In this document: one piece after another, positions 27,285 to 36,279 of the stretch
How positions within the stretch are numbered: the first letter of the stretch is position 1
How the letters are laid out: each line of letters begins with the position of its first letter
NCBI RefSeq assembly: GCF_003034845.1
Contig: NZ_PZKC01000003.1
Location: 248,001-312,000 of the forward strand
Length of the DNA: 64,000 bases
DNA from: Pseudothauera lacus
GTDB taxonomy: Bacteria; Pseudomonadota; Gammaproteobacteria; Burkholderiales; Rhodocyclaceae
Direction: 5' to 3'
The notes under the pieces: model-generated
What the model saw: only the letters and a program-made list of their open reading frames with translations
The model's database searches: none
What the model was told of the DNA's origin: nothing
Program-made: the position numbers and the translations under genes

Positions 27285-27716
27285 ATGAGTACCGAAGAAA
27301 CCTCCGACCACAGCGCTGCCAATGCAGCGCCCGCCATCGAGCCGCGCGAGCTGCTGAAGCGCCTGCAGGCGGCCTCGCCGACCTTCCGGGACTGCCGGCC
27401 GCTGGCGATCCGCATCGATGCGGCGATACACGAACGCTTCCCGGAGTTCAGCCGCAAGGCGCTGCGCGCTGCGCTGCGTCTGCATACTGCGTCCACGCGC
27501 TATCTGAAGGCGGTGGAGAAGGGTGAGCAGCGTTTCGATCTCGACGGCAATCCTGCCGGCGAGGTCAGCGCCGAGCAGCGCAGCCATGCCGCCACCCTGC
27601 TCAAGGAACGCTTCGCCAAGGTCGCCCAGCAGCAGCGCGCCAAGCGCGAGGCGGAAGAGGCCGAGCGCCGCAAGCAGGAGAAGCTCGCCCAGCTGGTGGG
27701 CAAGTTCTCGCGCTGA
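27285..27716 (+). CDS. proQ: ProQ/FinO-domain RNA chaperone
   Basis: 143 residues. The FinO domain fills most of it: FRDCRPLAIRIDAAIHERFP, then SRKALRAALRLHTASTRYLK and GEQRFDLDGNPAGEVS. The basic, charged C-terminal helix (RAKREAEEAERRKQEKLAQL) follows. ProQ binds structured small RNAs and mRNA 3' ends. This is a compact type, lacking the C-terminal Tudor-like domain of E. coli ProQ, as in Neisseria. The ATG at 27285 is used rather than a GTG two codons earlier. A -10-like TAGAAT lies at 27242-27247. Confidence 0.92.
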   Translation: MSTEETSDHSAANAAPAIEPRELLKRLQAASPTFRDCRPLAIRIDAAIHERFPEFSRKALRAALRLHTASTRYLKAVEKGEQRFDLDGNPAGEVSAEQRSHAATLLKERFAKVAQQQRAKREAEEAERRKQEKLAQLVGKFSR

Positions 27717-27738
27717 GCGTGCGGCCGCGCACGGCGTC

Positions 27739-27960
27739 ATGGGTATCCGCCTGAAGCGGCTGTATCAGCCGCGCAATCCCTCGTTCTGGCTGATGGTGGC
27801 CTTCAACCTGCTGTCTTCGGTGCTGGCCTGGGTGCTCCATGGCTGGCCGCTGACCTTCCCCGCGCGTCTGCTGCTCACCGTGCTGGCCCTGGCCAATGCC
27901 GGACTGGGCATGGCCATGGCGCTGCGCCTGCTCCGCGAGCCGCCGGCGCAGTCGCGCTGA
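27739..27960 (+). CDS. Small two-helix membrane protein
   Basis: 73 residues; family not recognised. A basic start (MGIRLKRLYQPRNPS) precedes two hydrophobic helices (about 17-34 and 40-63), with the loop HGWPLTFPAR between. It begins 22 nt after proQ and is likely co-transcribed with it. No motif suggests a function. Confidence 0.6.
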   Translation: MGIRLKRLYQPRNPSFWLMVAFNLLSSVLAWVLHGWPLTFPARLLLTVLALANAGLGMAMALRLLREPPAQSR

Positions 27961-27981
27961 CCCTGCCTGCAGTCGCAGCGT

Positions 27982-30900
27982 TCAGACCGCGCTGGCCTTG
28001 CTGCGCCAGCATTTCTCCCAGTATTCGGCTGGCTGGGGGCGGCCGAGGAGGTAGCCCTGCAGTTTGTCGCAGCGATGGCTGGCGAGAAATGCGCGCTGCG
28101 CTTCGGTTTCCACCCCCTCGGCGACCACTTCCAGACCCAGACTGTGGGCGAGGGTGAAGGTGGCCGCACAGATCTGTGCATCGCTGGGGTCGCTTTCGAT
28201 GTCGCCGACGAATTCGCGGTCGAGCTTCAGGACCTGGATGGGCAGGCGCTTCAGGTAGGCCAGCGAGGAGTAACCGGTGCCGAAGTCGTCGATCGCCAGG
28301 GTGACGCCGAGGGCGCGCAGGCGCTCCAGGGTCTCCACCGCGGCAGCGGGGTCGGCCATCGCCACCGACTCGGTGATCTCCAGTTCCAGTTCGCCGGCGC
28401 CCAGCCCGTGGCGCTCCATGAGGGTGCCGACCCGTTCTGGCAGGGAAGGGTTGCGCAACTGATGGGCGGACAGATTGACGGCGACCCGCGCGGGGTTGAT
28501 AGCCGCGCTCTTCCATGCGGCAAAACAGCGGCAGGCCTCGTTGAGGGCCCAGTCGCCGATTGCCTCGATGAGGCCGCACTCCTCGGCAACCGGAATGAAG
28601 CGTGCCGGGGCGATCAGTCCGCGCTGCGGGTGGTGCCAGCGGATCAGCGCCTCGACCCCGCAGGGGTGGGCGGTGGCGCCTGCGGCGGTGGCGAACTGGG
28701 GCTGGTAGTGGAGTTCGAACTGGCTGTCGTCGAGTGCCACGCGCAGTTCGCGTTCCATCGCCAGACGTTCTTCCGCGGCGGCATTGAGGGCCGCGGTGAA
28801 GTACTGCATGTTGTTGCGACCCTGTTCCTTGGCGTGGTACATCGCGGTGTCGGCATTCTTCATCAGCGTGCCGCTGTCGGCGCCGTCGTCGGGGAAGATG
28901 CTGATGCCGATGCTGGGGCTGGTGTGCAGGCGTTCGCCGTCCAGCTCGTAAGGGGTGGCGAGGCGTTCGAGGATCTTTGCCGCCACCGGCGAAGCGTCCT
29001 GCGGCAGGGCGAGACCGGTCAGCACGACGACGAACTCGTCGCCGCCCTGGCGGGCGACGATGTCCGCCTCGCGCACGCAGGTGCGCAGGCGGTGGGCGAC
29101 CTCGACCAGCAGACGGTCACCGGTCTGGTGGCCGAGGGTGTCGTTGATGAGCTTGAAGCGGTCGAGGTCGATGAACAGTACCGCCAGATAGCTGCCTTCA
29201 CGGCGCGCTGCCAGCACCGCCTGGGAGAGGCGGATCTCCAGGTTGTAGCGGTTGAACAGGCCGGTCAGGCTGTCATGGTGGGCGAGGTGCTCGATGCGCG
29301 CCTCGGCGGCCTTGCGCTCGCTGATGTCGGTGAAGCTGGCAATGTGATGGGTGGGTTGGCCGTCGGCGTCGCGGATGACGGAGATGGCTGCCCACTTGGG
29401 GTAGATCTCGCCGGAGCGGTTGCGGTCCCACAGTTCGCCCTGCCAGTAGCCGGTGTCGCTGAGCGCCTCCCACATGCGTTCGTAGGTCTCCTGCGGTGTG
29501 CGCCCGGAAGCCAGCAGGCTGGGGTTGCGGCCGCGAATCTCTTCGATGGTGTAGCCGGTCTGGCGGGTGAATGCCGGGTTGGCCTCGATGATGTTGTTGT
29601 CGCGGTCGGTAACGAGGATGGCTTCGCCGCTGTGGTGGAAGATGTTGGCGTAGAGTTGCAGAGCCTCCTGGGCATGGTGCAGTTCGCTGATGTCCTGTGC
29701 CGTGCCGCGTGCGAACAGTGCGCTGCCCTCGCTGTCGCGGACGATCTCGCCGCGTTCGTGGATGTGGCGGATGCGACCGTCGGCAAAGCGCAGGCGGTGG
29801 GTGATTTCGTACGCGGTGCCGTCGCGCAGCGCGGCGCTGAAGGCGGTGTCGACGCGTGTGCGGTCGTCGGGGTGGATGGCGTCGAGAAAGGCCTGGTAGC
29901 TTGCACCGAAGCGCTGCCGGTCGATCTCGAAGATGCGGTAGATCTCTTCCGACCATTCGAGGCTGCCGCTGCGCAGGTCGAGCGTCCAGTGCCCGATGCG
30001 TGCCAGCCGCTGGGCCTCGCGCAGGTTGCGCAGCGATTCGCCAAGGGCGTCCTCGGCACGCTTGCGGGCGGTGACGTCCTTGAACACGGAGAGGATCTCG
30101 CCTTCCGGCAGGCGGATCACGTCGTTTTCCACCCACAGCTGCAGTGTGCCGTCGTTGTAGGCGGTCAGGCTGACCGCCTCGCTGCCGCCGCGGCGATGAA
30201 CGCGCTGGAAGGCGGCAAAGATGCCGGCGCCCTCGAGACCGGGAAAGGCCTCCCGCGAGCGCTTGCCGACGACGTCGCGGCGGTTGACGCAGGCGATGCG
30301 TTCGCCGGCGGGGTTGATGTCGATGACGATGAACTCACTGCCGTCGGCGGTCGGACGGTACAGCGCGACGCCGTCGTTCATGCTGCGGAACATGGCCCGG
30401 TAACGGGCCTCCTGCGCGGCGATGATGGCCTCGTTGCGCACGAAGCGCCGGCCCAGCAGCAAGGCCGCCGCCGCGGCGGCGGAAAGGAAGACGGCAAAGG
30501 CCAGCACGGTGGCACGCTGCTTGGCATACAGCGGCGCCAGAGCTTCGGCGACATCGATCTTGACCACCATGCCCCAGTTCAGTGCGGGCAGGTAATGCCA
30601 AGCGGCGGCAACCGGCACCTCGGCGTAATCAGCCACCAGCCCGCGCCCGTGGCGCCCGGCGAGGGCTTCGCGCATCGGCCACGCGGCATTATCGTGTGGC
30701 ACCACCACGGAGAACGGCGCCCCTGGCCGGCGGCTGAGCTCGACGGTGTAGCGCACGCTGGTGCCGTCACGGAAGGCGAGTACGGTTTCACCGCTGTCGC
30801 CAAGGCCGGTTGGGTCGCTGACCACGGGCAACAGGGTGTCCAGGTTGACCTGCAGCGCCAGCGCGCCCAGCGGCTGGCCACCTTTCATCACCGGTGCCAC

Positions 30901-31428
30901 GGCAAAGGCAGCGATGGCATCCGCAGAGGGCGCATACGGCGAGAATGCGCTCAGATCGGTGTACAGAAAGGTCATTGCCTGGCGGAAGCCGTCGGCCAGC
31001 GGCGTGTCGCTGTAGGGCCCGTGCAGCAGGTTTGTGCCCAGGTCGGCTTCCCCGCGCAGGGAAAAAGCGATGTTGCCGGCGCGGTCGATGAGCAGGATGT
31101 CGTGATACTGCCCGTGTTCGCCGAGCGCGAGGAGTGCGTCGTGCAGCTGAGCCGCATCCAGCGTCGTGCCGTCCCTGAGCAGGGCCTCCACGGCGTCGCG
31201 GACGAACTGCTGGTGGGCATAGATGTGGGCGTCGGCGAGACGTTCGTTGATGTACTGGTCGATCTGGTCGGCTTTCTTGTCCGCCACCGAGGCGACGTTC
31301 TGCAGCACGGCGCTGCGCAGGGCGCTCTCGAAACTGTTCAGGTAGTACCAGGCGAGGCCTGCGAGTGGCAGCAGGGCGACGAGCAGAAAGCCGATGACCA
31401 GTCGTGCGGCGAGGCTGAACGCTTTCAC
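27982..31428 (-). CDS. Membrane sensor GGDEF-EAL protein (Cache-PAS-PAS-PAS)
   Basis: 1148 residues from a GTG at 31428 that overlaps the stop of the binding-protein gene (GTGA). Order: TM1 (8-30), periplasmic Cache-type domain (about 35-285), TM2 (about 300-320), three PAS modules (about 335-710), GGDEF and EAL. The cyclase site GGDEF has an I-site READ five residues before it. The EAL part retains EALIRW, VNLSAHQL, LELEITES, DDFGTGYSSL and EGVE, so both activities may work. It probably turns a periplasmic signal, perhaps delivered by the overlapping substrate-binding protein, into a change in c-di-GMP. A frame-extended ATG start at 31464 is possible but has no better support. Confidence 0.9.
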   Translation of the reverse strand: MKAFSLAARLVIGFLLVALLPLAGLAWYYLNSFESALRSAVLQNVASVADKKADQIDQYINERLADAHIYAHQQFVRDAVEALLRDGTTLDAAQLHDALLALGEHGQYHDILLIDRAGNIAFSLRGEADLGTNLLHGPYSDTPLADGFRQAMTFLYTDLSAFSPYAPSADAIAAFAVAPVMKGGQPLGALALQVNLDTLLPVVSDPTGLGDSGETVLAFRDGTSVRYTVELSRRPGAPFSVVVPHDNAAWPMREALAGRHGRGLVADYAEVPVAAAWHYLPALNWGMVVKIDVAEALAPLYAKQRATVLAFAVFLSAAAAAALLLGRRFVRNEAIIAAQEARYRAMFRSMNDGVALYRPTADGSEFIVIDINPAGERIACVNRRDVVGKRSREAFPGLEGAGIFAAFQRVHRRGGSEAVSLTAYNDGTLQLWVENDVIRLPEGEILSVFKDVTARKRAEDALGESLRNLREAQRLARIGHWTLDLRSGSLEWSEEIYRIFEIDRQRFGASYQAFLDAIHPDDRTRVDTAFSAALRDGTAYEITHRLRFADGRIRHIHERGEIVRDSEGSALFARGTAQDISELHHAQEALQLYANIFHHSGEAILVTDRDNNIIEANPAFTRQTGYTIEEIRGRNPSLLASGRTPQETYERMWEALSDTGYWQGELWDRNRSGEIYPKWAAISVIRDADGQPTHHIASFTDISERKAAEARIEHLAHHDSLTGLFNRYNLEIRLSQAVLAARREGSYLAVLFIDLDRFKLINDTLGHQTGDRLLVEVAHRLRTCVREADIVARQGGDEFVVVLTGLALPQDASPVAAKILERLATPYELDGERLHTSPSIGISIFPDDGADSGTLMKNADTAMYHAKEQGRNNMQYFTAALNAAAEERLAMERELRVALDDSQFELHYQPQFATAAGATAHPCGVEALIRWHHPQRGLIAPARFIPVAEECGLIEAIGDWALNEACRCFAAWKSAAINPARVAVNLSAHQLRNPSLPERVGTLMERHGLGAGELELEITESVAMADPAAAVETLERLRALGVTLAIDDFGTGYSSLAYLKRLPIQVLKLDREFVGDIESDPSDAQICAATFTLAHSLGLEVVAEGVETEAQRAFLASHRCDKLQGYLLGRPQPAEYWEKCWRSKASAV

Positions 31429-32654
31429 TGCGGAGCTCCGCCGTGTTCGCCGAGGTGCAGCCATTCCTCGCGGCTGCGGTAGGGCGGGAAGGGCGCCGGG
31501 CGCACCGGCGTGGCGGACAGTTCCTCAATGTCGAACTGGCCGTCGCGGCGCGCGTGGCCGACGTATACCCGCCGCCACAGATGGCGGGTGGCAGCGTCGA
31601 GGATGACCACGCCGTCGGCTCCGTCCACACTGACACGGCCGATCGCACTGAGGACCCGCCGGGGCTCGGCACCGCCCTGCGCCCGCACGGCGGCCGCCCA
31701 CAGGCGCACCGCATCGTAGCTGCTGCGCATCGGGTCGCTGACCACGCGTTCGGCACCATAGCGCGCCCGGAAGGACTCTACGAAGGTTGCGTTGGCGCGG
31801 CCGGGCACACTCTGGAAGTAATTCCACACTGCGTGGTGGCGGGGATGGTAGGGCAGCTCGCGCAGTTGCAGCAGCTCGGGTTCGCCCAGGCTGAAGGACA
31901 GCACGGGTACATCGAGCGCGCCGTGGCGGGCGAGGGCAGCGAAGAGATGGACATTGGCCTCGCCGTTGATGGTATTGAGGACGACATCCGGTGAGAGGCG
32001 GCGGATCTCGGCAACGGCGGCATCGACATCGGCGGCGCTGGCCTGCAGGGGAAGATAGCGTTCGCCTGCAACCGTGCCGCCGGCGGCGTCGAGCAGGTCG
32101 CGGACGAGCTGGTTGGCGGTGCGCGGGAAGACGTAGTCGGAGCCGAGCAGGTAGATACGCGGGCCGAAGCGCTCGAAGGCCCAGCGCGCACCGGGGATGA
32201 TCTGCTGGTTGGGCGCGGCGCCCATATAGACGATATGGCTGGAGTTCTCCAGGCCCTCGTACTGGAGGGGGTAGAAAAGCAGGTGGTGATGGCGTTCGAC
32301 CACCGGCAGAAGCGCCTTGCGGCAGCTCGACGTCCAGCAGCCGAAGAGGGCTTCGACGCCTTCCGCGGTGATCAGGTGTTCTGCGCCGGCTGCCGCCTGC
32401 GACCAGTCCGAGGCACTGTCGGCGACCACCAGTTCCACCTTGCGGCCGAGGAGCCCGCCAGTGCCATTGATCTCGTCCACCGCCATGTGCAGGGCGTCGA
32501 CGAGGCCGCGTTCGCTGCCGGCCATTACTCCGCTGAGCGCGTGCACGGCGCCGATGCGCAGCGGCGGGGGCGTGTCGGCGCCGGGCAGGGCGAGGGCGGC
32601 GGCAACAAGCGCGGCGACAGCGAGGAGTGCCAGAGGAAGGCGGGTTGCGGCCAT
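31425..32654 (-). CDS. Periplasmic binding protein, AmiC/UrtA type
   Basis: 409 residues with a signal peptide (LPLALLAVAALVAAALALPG) and a type I periplasmic-binding fold: LRIGAVHALSGVMAGSERGL near 32, GLLGRKVELVVADSASDW near 67, and FPRTANQLVRDLLDAAGG mid-protein. Relatives bind amides, urea or branched amino acids. No ABC permease or ATPase is adjacent; instead its stop overlaps the start of a membrane GGDEF-EAL sensor. I infer that it is a receptor for that sensor rather than part of a transporter. The ligand is unknown. Confidence 0.87.
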   Translation of the reverse strand: MAATRLPLALLAVAALVAAALALPGADTPPPLRIGAVHALSGVMAGSERGLVDALHMAVDEINGTGGLLGRKVELVVADSASDWSQAAAGAEHLITAEGVEALFGCWTSSCRKALLPVVERHHHLLFYPLQYEGLENSSHIVYMGAAPNQQIIPGARWAFERFGPRIYLLGSDYVFPRTANQLVRDLLDAAGGTVAGERYLPLQASAADVDAAVAEIRRLSPDVVLNTINGEANVHLFAALARHGALDVPVLSFSLGEPELLQLRELPYHPRHHAVWNYFQSVPGRANATFVESFRARYGAERVVSDPMRSSYDAVRLWAAAVRAQGGAEPRRVLSAIGRVSVDGADGVVILDAATRHLWRRVYVGHARRDGQFDIEELSATPVRPAPFPPYRSREEWLHLGEHGGAPQ

Positions 32655-32757
32655 GGATCTCAGTGCACGGTAGTGCGGACGGTGTAACTACTATGCCATC
32701 GAAGGCAGCGCCGCGCACGGTGTCGCGCGGGCCTTGCGCGGGCCCCGGTGAAACGGA

Positions 32758-33741
32758 TCAGATCAGCAGCAGGCGGTCGCGCACTTCGCGCAGATGGGCG
32801 ACCGCCTGGCGGGCCTCGCTGCAGGCGATGCGCACCGGGATGACGACATGACGGCGGCGGTCGCGCGCGCACAGCTCCATGAATGACAGCGCGTCGGCGG
32901 GGCTGGCGCTGCCGTCGGCGACGATGGCGCCGTCGCGGTCGACGCGCACGTCCATGGCCTGCAGGCTGAGGGCCTGTCCGGCGTTGGCGAGGAAGTCGGC
33001 GAGGGTGTCCACCAGCCTTCCCGGCAGCTGGCCGTCGGCACTGGCGCGCAGGCGCTCGTCGAGTTCGGCGAGGCGGCGGCCATGGCGCAGCGCCCACTCC
33101 GGTTCGCTGGCGTGGGCGCCATACTGGCGGGCGCGCTCCAGTTCACGGGCGATGTGGAGCTGCTGATGGGCCTCGCGGGCGGCTTCGAGGTGGCTCGCGA
33201 AGGTGCGCAGCAGGCTGTCGAAGGCGGCTGCGCGCAGACGTTCGCGGGCAGCGGCGGCGTCGATCGCGGGCAGCACCACGGTGTGGTCGGAGAAGTACAG
33301 CAGCCGCCGCGGCACGTCGGTGGCGATCACTTCGCCCTGGCGGGCGACGCCCAGCACCTGTTTTTCCTGCGGCCGTGCGGCCATCAGCGCATGGCAGTAG
33401 TCGTCGCTCCAGGCCTCCGGGGTGGTCAGGAACTCGCGCAGTTCGGCGCTGTAGCCGAGGGTGAGCTCAATGTCGTCGGCGGTGGCGAACAGCGCGTGGA
33501 TCATCGGATCGCTGGCAAAGGCGCTGCGCTGCAGGTCGATTGCCGGCGGCAGTGCTTCGACGAGGGCGTCACAGTGCGCCAGCGCTGCGCCCACCGGGCC
33601 GCCGAGGCGGCGCTCGAAGGCGCGTTCGGCACTCAGCGCGGCGCCGAGGATCTCGCCGATGCGCGCCAGTCCGGCGGCGACGCGGGCGTCCGGGGGCGGA
33701 GGCGGGGCGAGCAGGGCGGTGAGCGAGGCGAGAAGATTCAT
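32758..33741 (-). CDS. Conserved hypothetical helical protein
   Basis: 327 residues, predicted mostly alpha-helical, with no signal peptide beyond a short hydrophobic start and no recognised domain. Features: a Pro-rich patch (PPPPPDAR near 13), LYFSDHTVVLPAID in the middle, and a long amphipathic region around AREAHQQLHIARELERARQY. It is 103 bp upstream of the binding-protein gene on the same strand and divergent from the hemerythrin regulator, with an FNR-type box between them. I do not assign a function. Confidence 0.65.
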   Translation of the reverse strand: MNLLASLTALLAPPPPPDARVAAGLARIGEILGAALSAERAFERRLGGPVGAALAHCDALVEALPPAIDLQRSAFASDPMIHALFATADDIELTLGYSAELREFLTTPEAWSDDYCHALMAARPQEKQVLGVARQGEVIATDVPRRLLYFSDHTVVLPAIDAAAARERLRAAAFDSLLRTFASHLEAAREAHQQLHIARELERARQYGAHASEPEWALRHGRRLAELDERLRASADGQLPGRLVDTLADFLANAGQALSLQAMDVRVDRDGAIVADGSASPADALSFMELCARDRRRHVVIPVRIACSEARQAVAHLREVRDRLLLI

Positions 33742-33794
33742 CGGCAGCGGTGGTGGGCAGGGTTGTGCTTGTCCGCCATCATGCCATGCTGCCC

Positions 33795-33808
33795 TTGATT
33801 TCGATCAA
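33795..33808 (+). promoter_or_regulatory. FNR/ANR-type operator
   Basis: TTGATTTCGATCAA is a perfect match to TTGAT-N4-ATCAA, bound by FNR/ANR/DNR-type regulators. It lies 71 bp before the ATG of the hemerythrin regulator and 53 bp before the divergent hypothetical gene, so it could serve either. Confidence 0.75.
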
Positions 33809-33879
33809 GATGGCTGCTGCCGGCCTTCGTGAGAATCGACGCCGTCCGACTTCCATTCCCGTACCCCGGAGACCTGCCC

Positions 33880-35481
33880 ATGCAGTTGCTGGCCTGGAGC
33901 GATTCGCTCAGGACTCACATCGACGTCATCGACCGCCAGCATCGCGGCCTGGTGGACATGGTCAATGCCACCGCAGCGCGGCTTTCCGCCGACAGCGACC
34001 TCAGCGGCGACGAGGTACGTCTGTTGCTGGGCTACCTGAAGGAGTACGCCGAGGTGCATTTCAGCACCGAGGAGGCGCTGATGGCCCTGTGCGGCCTGCC
34101 GCCCGATTACAGCGATGCCCATCATCTCAACCATGCGCGCTTTCTCGAACACGTCGGCGACATGGTCGATGAGCTCAGCGACGATGCGGTGCTCGACGGC
34201 CAGCAGCTGCTGACCTTCCTTGGCGACTGGCTGATCCGCCATATCAAGGGCGAGGACCAGGGGCTCGCACGGCGCCTGCAGACCGCCCATCTGGCCGCTG
34301 CGGCAGCCCTGCCGGCGGCCGTCCGCGCGCTGCCTGCAGACTCCGGCGGCAGTCCGTTTGCCGACGCGCTGGCGCGCAGTTCGGCTGACCTGCACGAGAG
34401 TGAGGGCGACGTGCTGGCGCTGATCGAAGAGGGTGATGCGCCTGCACTGGTCATTGCCCTCGACGCGGCGCTGCTGCCTGCCGCGGTAGTGCATGTCAAT
34501 CGCGCCGCCGCCGAACGTTTCGGGTGTTGCAGCGAAAAACTGCAGGAGTGCTCGGTGGATCGCCTCTTCGGTGCGCAGAGTGCCCGCCTGCCGGTACTGA
34601 TCAGCGAGGTGCTGGTCAGCGGCAGCTACGAAGGCATGCTCAGCTGCGTCGATGCGACGGGGGTGCCGTTTACCGCGCCGGCGCGGGTCACCCATCTGTG
34701 CCTGCAGGGACAGATGGCCATCCTGATGATCTTCGAGCGCGCCGCAGTGCCAAACGGCGCAGCGGTAGCGCCCGCGCGCGCCGCACTCGCGGAGGCTGCG
34801 CGCGGGCAGACCGTACTGTCGCGTCATGCGCTCTTTGCCGGGCTGGAGGAGGACGAACGGGTGGCCGTGGAGGCTGCCTCCCGCCTCATCCGCTGTCGCA
34901 AGGGTGAGGTGTTGTGCCGTCCCGGTGAGCCGGCGGCGGATCTGCACGTGGTGATCAGTGGCCAGGTCAGTCTGGTGCTGGGCAACACGCGCGGTGCCGA
35001 GAAGGTGCTGCGCATCGTCACCGCCGGCGAAGTGTTCGGCGAGGTCGAGGCGCTTACCGGCGCCTCCTGCCAGGCTGTCGCCCAGTGTGTCTCGCCAGCC
35101 GTGCTGCTGGCCATTCCGGTTGCCGTGCTGCGTGAACTGCACGCCCGCAGCACCCCCTTTGCCGCTGCCGCGCTGGCCCATCTTGGGCGCAGGGTCAACG
35201 AAGTGCTGGGGGAGATCGCCGCGCTGACCCTGAATACGGCGATGGAGCGCATCATCGATCTGCTCCTTGCACACGCGCGGATCAACGACCGCGGCGCGCT
35301 GGAGGCCCTGCTGCCGGCGCAGAAGCAGGTCATCGCCTCCTATCTGAACCTCACCCCGCCGACCCTGTCGCGGGCTTTCCAGCAACTCACCGACGCCGGC
35401 CTGATCTCCGTCAGCCGGCGCTACGTGAGCATCCCGGATCGCGACGCGCTGCTGCGCTACCGCGCCCAGGCCGCGGGCTGA
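33880..35481 (+). CDS. Hemerythrin-PAS-CRP/FNR fusion regulator
   Basis: 533 residues from the ATG at 33880 (GGAG upstream). Order: bacteriohemerythrin domain (1-130), PAS-like region (about 165-280), cyclic-nucleotide-binding-type beta-barrel (about 310-430), and Crp winged helix (about 440-533). Metal ligands are visible in IDRQHRGL, HFSTEEALM, HHLNHARF and HIKGED, suggesting a di-iron site for O2 or NO. The recognition helix reads LTPPTLSRAFQQL: Ser and Arg of FNR are kept but the base-reading Glu is Pro. The likely role is gas-dependent transcription control. An FNR-type box lies upstream. The fusion is uncommon; its targets are unknown. Confidence 0.9.
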   Translation: MQLLAWSDSLRTHIDVIDRQHRGLVDMVNATAARLSADSDLSGDEVRLLLGYLKEYAEVHFSTEEALMALCGLPPDYSDAHHLNHARFLEHVGDMVDELSDDAVLDGQQLLTFLGDWLIRHIKGEDQGLARRLQTAHLAAAAALPAAVRALPADSGGSPFADALARSSADLHESEGDVLALIEEGDAPALVIALDAALLPAAVVHVNRAAAERFGCCSEKLQECSVDRLFGAQSARLPVLISEVLVSGSYEGMLSCVDATGVPFTAPARVTHLCLQGQMAILMIFERAAVPNGAAVAPARAALAEAARGQTVLSRHALFAGLEEDERVAVEAASRLIRCRKGEVLCRPGEPAADLHVVISGQVSLVLGNTRGAEKVLRIVTAGEVFGEVEALTGASCQAVAQCVSPAVLLAIPVAVLRELHARSTPFAAAALAHLGRRVNEVLGEIAALTLNTAMERIIDLLLAHARINDRGALEALLPAQKQVIASYLNLTPPTLSRAFQQLTDAGLISVSRRYVSIPDRDALLRYRAQAAG

Positions 35482-36279
35482 TCACCAGATCTGCCACCAC
35501 GGCCGCTTGTCGGCCGGGCCGCCGGCGAGATAGACGCTGTCGGGGAAGTTGCTCAGCAGCACCCGGCTGGTGTCGTCGCGCAGGTCGTTCATGCCGAGGC
35601 GGTCGTAGCTCTGCATGAGCAGGAACAGCGCTTCCTCGACCGCCGGCGCCTGCGGGTAGTTGGCGATAGCCGCCTGCGCGCGGTTGATCGCCGCCACATA
35701 GGCACCGCGGTGGAAGTAGTAGCGCGCCACGTGCACTTCGTGCCCGGCCAGTGAATTGACCAGATACTGCATGCGCTGGCGGGAATCGTCGGCGTAGCGG
35801 CTGTCCGGGAAGCGCGTCACCAGCTCACGGAAGGTGTCGAAGGACTCGCGCGCGCCCTTCGGGTCGCGTTCGGAAAGATCCTGGTTGGCGAGGGCGCCGA
35901 GCAGGCCGAGATCCTCGTTGAAGGTCACCAGCCCCTTCAGGTAGTAGGCATAGTCGACGTGCGGATGGTTGGGGTGCAGGCGGATGAAGCGGTCCGCGGC
36001 AGCGAGCGCCAGCGCCGGTTCATTTGACTTGTAGTAGGCGTAGGCGATCTCGATCTGCGCCTGTTGCGCGAAGCGCCCGTAGGGGTAGCGTGCCTCCAGG
36101 GTCTCGAACAGCTTGATGGCGCGGTCGTAACCGCCTTCGGTCATCGACGCCTTCGCTTCCGAGTACAGCTTCTGGGCGTTCCAGCCCGCCGTCTCGTCGA
36201 TCTGCTCGGGCAGCAGCCCGCAGCCGCCAAGCAGCAGGGCGCCAATAACCGCTAAACTGCGCAGGGTGAACCTAGCCAT
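35482..36279 (-). CDS. bamD: Outer membrane assembly lipoprotein BamD
   Basis: 265 residues. Lipoprotein signal with lipobox LGGC (Cys20) and TPR-like repeats: YSEAKASMTEGGYDRAIKLF, then YPYGRFAQQAQIEIAYAYYK and RFIRLHPNHPHVDYAYYLKG. BamD is the essential partner of BamA in inserting outer membrane proteins. The gene is divergent from rluD, the same arrangement as yfiO/rluD in E. coli; the starts overlap if rluD uses its GTG at 36266. Its stop abuts the stop of the hemerythrin regulator. Confidence 0.96.
   Translation of the reverse strand: MARFTLRSLAVIGALLLGGCGLLPEQIDETAGWNAQKLYSEAKASMTEGGYDRAIKLFETLEARYPYGRFAQQAQIEIAYAYYKSNEPALALAAADRFIRLHPNHPHVDYAYYLKGLVTFNEDLGLLGALANQDLSERDPKGARESFDTFRELVTRFPDSRYADDSRQRMQYLVNSLAGHEVHVARYYFHRGAYVAAINRAQAAIANYPQAPAVEEALFLLMQSYDRLGMNDLRDDTSRVLLSNFPDSVYLAGGPADKRPWWQIW

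Noticed and set aside
28075-31482. 1135-codon plus-strand frame opposite the membrane GGDEF-EAL gene
   Set aside because: Same reason: mirror of a domain-rich gene and no start signal.
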